NCBI GenBank assembly: GCA_034509735.1
Contig: JACGWO010000005.1
Location: forward strand, 24,360,383 to 24,424,382
Origin: Sesamum alatum
Taxonomy: Eukaryota; Streptophyta; Magnoliopsida; Lamiales; Pedaliaceae
Length of the DNA: 64,000 bases
Direction of reading: 5' to 3'
Shown: piece by piece, positions 59,166 through 64,000 of the stretch
Numbering within the stretch: position 1 is the first letter of the stretch
Layout of the letters: every line of letters starts with the position of its first letter
Translations under genes and position numbers: made by a program
Notes under the pieces: generated by a model
What the model was told of the DNA's origin: nothing
The model's database searches: none
What the model saw: only the letters and a program-made list of their open reading frames with translations

Positions 59166-60403
59166 TCAATTCTAATGGTATAACCATCCAAACTGAATTC
59201 CATACCATTACCTTTCCTTCCCCATGGTTTATGATCTTCAAGGAAATTTATTCCTAGAGTCATTATCCCATTTTCTCGTCCTGCAACACCTGTAACAATA
59301 ATCTCATGGCCTGCTATTTCTAGCATACCTTCATATTTTCCCACAACAGGTTGTTGTAGATGGTATAAGTCATCACAGGGAAAACAATTTTCTGTTCTAG
59401 TGATGTCAAATATAACTTGGATTTGTTTCCAGCCTTCAGGGTACCTAAGTTTTACGTTATCCACCCTAATAGCTCGAGGATTTAACAACTCGGGTTCCTT
59501 TCCCTTATAGGCCATAATCCTATCTTCTGAAAAGGACATCCTGCTACTAAATTCAGTTTTAGAACTAAGGGTTCGATCTAAAACCGGGTGATCTTTTATC
59601 AAGATATCAACACCACCTATTCTAGGTATTCTAATAGGATCCGGTGTCATTACCTTAGCGAATTCCTTGAAAATTCTAGGAATTTCAATATACTCTTTCC
59701 TAAGAAATAAATCAGAATGATGTGTGTTGGAAAGGGCGTAAGCTATTCTATATGTTATAGAATATGATCTATTCCCATCTTTCATAAGATCCTTTCTTTT
59801 AAAATCCTGATGAAGGGTTAAGACTCTACTGAAATCTTGGTCTGCTAGGTTGTATGCTATCCTAGGATGAATATCAAACATCAATTTTCCTGCATACAAA
59901 TTTCCTATCATTGTCCCAAGACAACCATCTCTTAAGTTATTGATTCTTCTATCCATTATTGACAGATGTATTTCTGAATCAATTCCTTCCTTAAAAGTTG
60001 CTTTTATTACTACTTCAATAGCTCCTATATGGATCCATTTCATAGTAACCGCTACTTCCTCTCTAAGTTTACTTAATTCTTCAAGAATTTCTTCTTTAGG
60101 AATAAGCTGCATTTCCATAACATTACCAGTAAGTTCCATAGGAATTGCAAACTCACCTGAACTTACTTTGTAGATGATATGATGTTTCCTCTGGTTTAGT
60201 CCTATCTGGTTAAGGACTCTTCCGATTCCTCCAATCCTAAATCCGTCATATGGGCTGAGATTAGAGTCTTGTCTCATGATTCTTTCCATGGTTTTGTTTG
60301 ATACCGTCAACTTTGAAAAGAATCCTGATAGGCTATCTGAGGTTTGGAGCCTATCTCCTTCGTTGTAATTACTCTGATTCGGTTGAAGATCCATCCGAAT
60401 CAC
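59162..60403 (-). CDS. Pararetroviral movement protein, open frame of 413 residues
   Basis: A single uninterrupted frame in the viral sense. Residues about 50-230 match the caulimovirid movement-protein family (30K superfamily) in layout: GGIGRVLNQIGL near the start, EFAIPMELTGN, GAIEVVIKATF with the conserved hydrophobic strands, and GNLYAGKLMFDIHPRIAYN. Such proteins form tubules through plasmodesmata for cell-to-cell movement. The stop overlaps the protease start codon (ATGA, 59162-59165), the usual tight spacing of this polycistronic RNA. It is the best-preserved viral gene here, but nothing shows that it is expressed. Confidence 0.87.
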   Translation of the reverse strand: MIRMDLQPNQSNYNEGDRLQTSDSLSGFFSKLTVSNKTMERIMRQDSNLSPYDGFRIGGIGRVLNQIGLNQRKHHIIYKVSSGEFAIPMELTGNVMEMQLIPKEEILEELSKLREEVAVTMKWIHIGAIEVVIKATFKEGIDSEIHLSIMDRRINNLRDGCLGTMIGNLYAGKLMFDIHPRIAYNLADQDFSRVLTLHQDFKRKDLMKDGNRSYSITYRIAYALSNTHHSDLFLRKEYIEIPRIFKEFAKVMTPDPIRIPRIGGVDILIKDHPVLDRTLSSKTEFSSRMSFSEDRIMAYKGKEPELLNPRAIRVDNVKLRYPEGWKQIQVIFDITRTENCFPCDDLYHLQQPVVGKYEGMLEIAGHEIIVTGVAGRENGIMTLGINFLEDHKPWGRKGNGMEFSLDGYTIRIE

Positions 60404-60452
60404 TTTCTATTTCTTCCTCGTAGATGCTTTCATCTGAGGGAAGATCTTCGAA

Positions 60453-61808
60453 TTAGTAGATTGGTACCAAATCACCATAGTAGACTGCATCTAGGATGTC
60501 GTTTGTGGCTTCAAACTGGCGTAATTCACCACGTTTCTGCGGGCAATCTGGGGAGATATGTCCCTTTGCTCCGCACGTCCAGCAGTTGCAATCCTTAAAA
60601 ACTTTCATTAGCTCGGGTATGGGCTCTTCTGAAAGTTCTTCTTGTAGGGGTTCGTCCTGTGGATTTCGCCTCTGATCGTCTAGATCCTTGGGATGAAACC
60701 CTTGTTGGTCCTGTTTTCTGTCCAGATTTGTATGATCTGACTTTTGATTTAGACCACCATGATCTTCTTCTAAAAGAGGATTTTCTGGAACTCCTGGAAA
60801 TAAGAGACACCACCTTGCTTTCTCCTCTTCTTTTGCTCGCTTGATTCCCCTATAATAGTTGGAAAATCGTTATTATCACAACAGAGAGGGGTTCTTTTGA
60901 TTTTACCTCTCAGTCTTTTCATGTTCTTTTGGACGGATGCTTGGTAACACCAATCCTTCAGTTTGTCTTTAAGAAAAGACATCCTCCTTGCAACTGAATC
61001 CAGCTGCCCTGCAGGTACTTTGTAAGATTGTATCAACATTTCCCTCCACGGGCTGCAGATCTTTGCAAAGAACATTGGGGCGGCTACTTCGGTTGTTACC
61101 CCACTCTGGAAGAAGTATTTGCGGAACCAATAGATATATTCGTCTACAGCACAGATACTTCTTAACTCGAGACCAAAGAGAGCTTGTGCATACTCCCTAG
61201 CCTTTTCCGTTCTGCTTCCTTCGAAGTATCCATCTCGATGAAATGGATCTTGATTAGCCTCCCGAGCCTATCCGCGATTGCACTTTTAGACTCTCCCTCA
61301 AGGAATGCTTGCTTTGGTCTCTTCTGGGTATTATCCCATCCGATCTTTACCGACCCTTCTAAGCTTAACTCCAAAAGTTTTATGAAGTTATCCTTGTCTA
61401 GTTCCAACGTAGTTGCTGCAATTTTCATGGCTGCAACCCATTCATCTATCAGCTTCTCGATGTTTCGGAAGTCGATAACATCCAGGTTTGAGTACCGTGC
61501 CATATGGGTGTAAGGGCTGGAGCATGGTCCTTGCCCATGGTGTGTTTCAGGCACTCGTCTTGGATTTCTTCCTGGATTTTCTTGCAATCTTGTCCCCACG
61601 AAGGTAGGGTAGCATTGGTGTGAAAATCTGTACCTTCTCTCATTGGCTGATCCTGTGGTAGATCATTTGAGCCTGTGCTTCCCTCCGGCGGTGGTAAAGC
61701 TGGAGCGACCTCATTGGTTTGAATATTAACTAAATCCACAATCCCCAGTTGGGAAAAGGATTCAGCTAACTCTTGTAGATCCGATAGATCCACTCTAGAT
61801 ATCTCCAT
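60453..61808 (-). pseudogene. Pararetroviral coat-protein region, frameshifted
   Basis: Starts MEISRVDLSDLQ at 61808 and ends with a stop at 60453. Recognisable parts in order: an acidic N-terminus, a core segment RNIEKLIDEWVAAMKIAATT near 61460, a lysine/arginine-rich region near 60700-60900, and a CCHC zinc knuckle CWTCGAKGHISPDC near 60545-60590, typical of caulimovirid coat proteins that package DNA. These lie in different frames, with breaks near 61500, 61180 and 60780, so no complete protein is encoded. The movement-protein gene starts 50 bp after its stop. Confidence 0.82.
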
Positions 61809-61988
61809 TATTTTATGGATTTGATGATCTCGATGATTTGTTCCTCTTGTGTCTTTGGCTTCGAGATCTCCTTCGCCTTTCCTTTCTGATGTAGGAAAGA
61901 TACTGGTCCAAGGGCGTCCCTGATGCGTTCCTGATGAGATCTGGATGTCTCAGGGGTATTCCTTTGATTTCTTCTCAGATCTGTAACC

Positions 61989-62195
61989 TCAATCTTCAGA
62001 TCTGTAAGATCCTTCTGTAGATCTGGTAGGATTTTTTAAGATCTCATCCATCTTTTGGTTCAAGACGTCTAATTTCATAGGTATATGGATTAGCCTATGT
62101 CCATAGTCTTGAACTGTCTTTTGTACCTCTCTAAGGTCCTGAGAGTACTTCGAGGTATCCGGTTCGAGTTCCTTCCAATCAGTTCCTTTAATCAT
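61989..62195 (-). pseudogene. Viral 5' small frame, coiled-coil-like
   Basis: A 68-residue frame rich in charged residues (QKTVQDYGHRL, VLNQKMDEILKN), likely helical, upstream of the coat region. It could be the N-terminus of the coat polyprotein, cut off by a frame change, or a separate small gene as in some caulimovirids. The sequence beyond its stop continues arginine/serine-rich in another frame. Confidence 0.45.
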
Positions 62196-62568
62196 TATTT
62201 TTAGAACTGTATTTTTTCAGGAATCTACCTGTTCCGGATCTCCTGGCTGGATTCTTCCATGGATCTCAGCTCCCTGTAGACGTCTTACTGCATTTCCCGG
62301 TAACGTCTCTCGAACATGGCAATGTCTATGCCATTCCTCTCTTTCTTCTTTAGGAAGAAATGACGCATCGACCAAACCTCGGACTGTTGGTGATATTTCT
62401 AAGAATTTCCATAAGAAATTCTGTTTTTTGTATTTTCAGAATCTGAAAATACTCCCTGTTTTCAGTGTAACTCGAACTTTCGTTCGATTCCATACTTTTA
62501 AAGATCTCCTCCGTTTAGGGATAAATATCAATATGTAATATAAATAAATATTTCTTCAATAAACCTAG

Positions 62569-62580
62569 GCTCTGATACCA
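62569..62580 (-). other. Viral Met-tRNA primer-binding site
   Basis: The plus strand reads GCTCTGATACCA, i.e. TGGTATCAGAGC on the viral strand. It marks nucleotide 1 of the pararetroviral genome. Confidence 0.9.
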
Positions 62581-62964
62581 TTTCTATTGAGCATGGGTGA
62601 TAAAATGCCAACATAAATAGAAATGGACTAAAATGCTCATTTTAAAGCTGTAAAGGGGTAAAATCGTCCAAAATTTGGCCAAATTCGCCCAGATTCGGTC
62701 GGAGGACTAAAATTGCTACGTTTTCAGAAGTTACAGGACTAAAATTGCTAGTGTCAAAGTTATGGACTAAAAACGCCACTCTCCTTAAGATACGGGACTA
62801 ATTTTGCAATTTCCCCTATTGCTACATCCTATATCGAATGCCCGGTTGAGCACCTAAGGATACACCCCTTGGGATTTTGTGATAATTGCTTTCATTTATG
62901 CGATTAATTTTCGTTTTTTCATGCTTCAGCTCGCGCTCCTGGGCGGATCCGCTTGTCCTTCAAG

Positions 62965-62976
62965 TGGTATCAGAGC
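62965..62976 (+). other. Primer-binding site, initiator Met-tRNA, element C
   Basis: TGGTATCAGAGC two bases after LTR C. Confidence 0.93.
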
Positions 62977-64000
62977 CCGGTTCGATGTAAGGAGCATAGA
63001 TCTATGTGCTTGGCATGTACAACTTGCTTTTACAGCTTTATGAGCATGTATAAATGTATGAATATATGAATGAATGTGCTTGTTCATTTGTTTGAATTTG
63101 ATGGACATTATACATGCGATTTTTATAGATTGGTTCTTAGAAAATTGCATATTTATTTTCAGTTTATTTTGTATATTAATGTGCTGAAAGTGAGAAACCA
63201 AAAAATAAAAAAAAAATTAAAACGGACAACAGCAACAACAGTTGGCTGCCGCCCCTGCCGGCCGACCATTAGATGGCGGGCGCTGTGCCGGGAGCGGGCT
63301 CACGCTTGCGTGCAGCCTGGCCGGCGTGCCTGCCAGCATGTGTGCTGGCAGGGGCGGCCGCGCAGACTGCGCCTGCGCACTGCGCAGAGGCGGGCGCGCG
63401 CGCCCGTGTGCAGGCGTGCAGGCTGTGGCCACCGGGCCAGCTGCACAGAGGCGCGTATAGCCCTGCGCGGGCGTCCAGCCAACAGGCACAATGGCTGGGC
63501 CGTTTTGTGCTGATTTTCGATGTTTTTCTAAAAATTAGATTTTTTGGGGACTTCTACACAATTTTCTGAAAATGAATTAATTTTGCATATTTAATTTTTA
63601 AAATTATTGGATTTTTCCTTGGATCAAATTTGCTTAATTAATTTGGGTTTAGTACATGCATTGGATGCATTGTATGTAATGTCTATTAAATTTAAATTTG
63701 AATTTTGCACATTTTTTATATATTTATATCTTGTGATGTTGGACATCACTTGGATATTTTGAATATCCGTGATTAAGAATGATTATTTGGTATAATTATG
63801 TTATGTGTGTTAATCGGATCAACACGGGATGATCACACGAGCCCTAAACCCTATGTATAGATAAATGTTATTTACTTACATTTCTGTCGGGTGGGGCCTG
63901 CGTGCCTCTTGTTTTGGAACTATCATCTCCCATTTTTCTAGCCTCATGATGTTAAGGCTTGCTTTATTTTCTACCATGTATTACTTTCATATGTAATGAG
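62977..64000 (+). other. Leader of element C with CpG-rich island
   Basis: Same layout as elements A and B: primer site, about 250 bp of AT-rich leader, a CpG-rich island (about 63228-63500), then AT-rich leader with TCACGAGCCCTAAACCCTAT-like sequence, similar to 52660-52700. The element continues past the window. Confidence 0.75.

Larger units (their letters stand above)
55110..62580 (-). mobile_element. Endogenous pararetrovirus, Solendovirus/Cavemovirus-like, defective
   Basis: About 7.4 kb on the minus strand, close to a complete caulimovirid genome in a single copy. It starts at a Met-tRNA site (62569-62580), the conventional first nucleotide of these genomes. Order: leader and small frame, coat-protein region with zinc knuckle, movement protein, protease-RT-RNase H, transactivator/viroplasmin, then a TATA promoter, a polyadenylation signal (AATAAA on minus, about 55381-55391) and leader sequence. 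Coat before movement, with a separate polymerase and a transactivator, fits Solendovirus or Cavemovirus; genus is inferred from order only. Frameshifts in the coat and polymerase genes and a stop in the transactivator gene make it non-functional as it stands. Its junctions with the MULE are approximate. Confidence 0.88.
54939..62816. mobile_element. MULE-type element carrying an endogenous pararetrovirus
   Basis: The left end GGGCTTATTGCAATTTTGGT and the inverted right end GGGGAAATTGCAAAATTAGT resemble each other. Each terminus has about four copies of a 35-45-bp module (GCAATTTTAGTCCT...AACTTT), spanning roughly 54939-55090 and 62600-62816. An exact 10-bp duplication TATTGCTACA flanks it (54929-54938 and 62817-62826), which re-joins LTR C cleanly. 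No MULE transposase is present. Nearly all the interior is caulimovirid sequence. Confidence 0.82.
53354..62962 (+). mobile_element. 5' LTR of Copia element C, split by a MULE with a virus inside
   Basis: Begins TGTTAGAATAAGTGACC at 53354, inside the leader of element B, and ends CCTTCA at 62962, with the Met primer site at 62965. The LTR is interrupted from 54939 to 62816; without this it is about 1.7 kb. It shares TTCACCTAGTCTCTAGTG with LTR A, so it is a more distant member of the same group. A (CT)n run lies at 54541-54571. The internal region and 3' LTR lie beyond the window. Confidence 0.8.

Noticed and set aside
1..64000. CRISPR arrays, bacterial operons, tRNA or rRNA genes
   Set aside because: No regularly spaced repeats of CRISPR type, no prokaryotic gene organisation and no rRNA or tRNA cloverleaf recognised; the Met-tRNA-like 12-mers are primer-binding sites.

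Overview
This window is nuclear DNA from a flowering plant, probably a eudicot. The signs are an AT-rich background, GT-AG introns in a recognisable plant gene, and plant-specific transposon families (CACTA/TNP2, MULEs, Met-tRNA-primed Copia elements, an endogenous caulimovirid). I cannot place it at species level. Almost all of it is transposable-element DNA, with elements nested up to three or four deep. I recognise only one ordinary host gene.

Layout. 1-3.9 kb is AT-rich intergenic DNA with microsatellites and a scrap of a Ty3-type LTR. 3,924-12,099 is a complete CACTA (En/Spm) transposon with a 3-bp target duplication. It holds a decayed TNP2-type transposase and a decayed second transposase gene. 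12.1-17.4 kb is gene-poor and carries three small MULE-type MITEs, one inserted in inverted orientation inside a relative. 17,473-27,463 (minus strand) is a five-exon gene for a 269-residue BSD-domain protein. Its last intron contains a 1,032-bp Pack-MULE (exact 9-bp target duplication) that has captured the first part of a phytyl-ester-synthase-like gene. A further MITE sits about 225 bp upstream of the BSD start codon.

28.2-32.4 kb holds a repeat with a long G-rich tract, a truncated Ty3-type LTR plus gag start (minus strand) and unclassified repeat DNA. 32,406-37,721 is a MITE interrupted by a 5-kb MULE. That MULE has a mutated MURA-like transposase on the plus strand and a separate, intact 123-residue GRF-zinc-finger/membrane-anchor gene on the minus strand. 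37.7-42.1 kb is intergenic and includes a second copy of the G-rich repeat.

42.1-64 kb is a pile of related Copia retrotransposons. Element A has an LTR split by an inverted solo LTR, then a long leader and broken gag-protease-integrase. It runs directly into a partial LTR of element B, whose leader is in turn interrupted by element C. The LTR of C is split by a MULE-type element with a 10-bp target duplication. Within that element lies an essentially full-length endogenous pararetrovirus (minus strand), with coat, movement, protease-RT-RNase H and transactivator genes in Solendovirus/Cavemovirus order. It is clearly defective, with frameshifts in coat and polymerase and a stop in the transactivator region, although the movement-protein frame is open. 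Element C runs off the right edge.

The elements do not form a pathway; the window is best read as a stratigraphy of insertions. I did not find a convincing new biological system. The most informative items are the gene-capturing Pack-MULE inside the BSD intron, the intact GRF gene carried by a dead MULE, the virus-in-MULE-in-LTR nest, and CpG-rich islands repeated in the leaders of three Copia copies.
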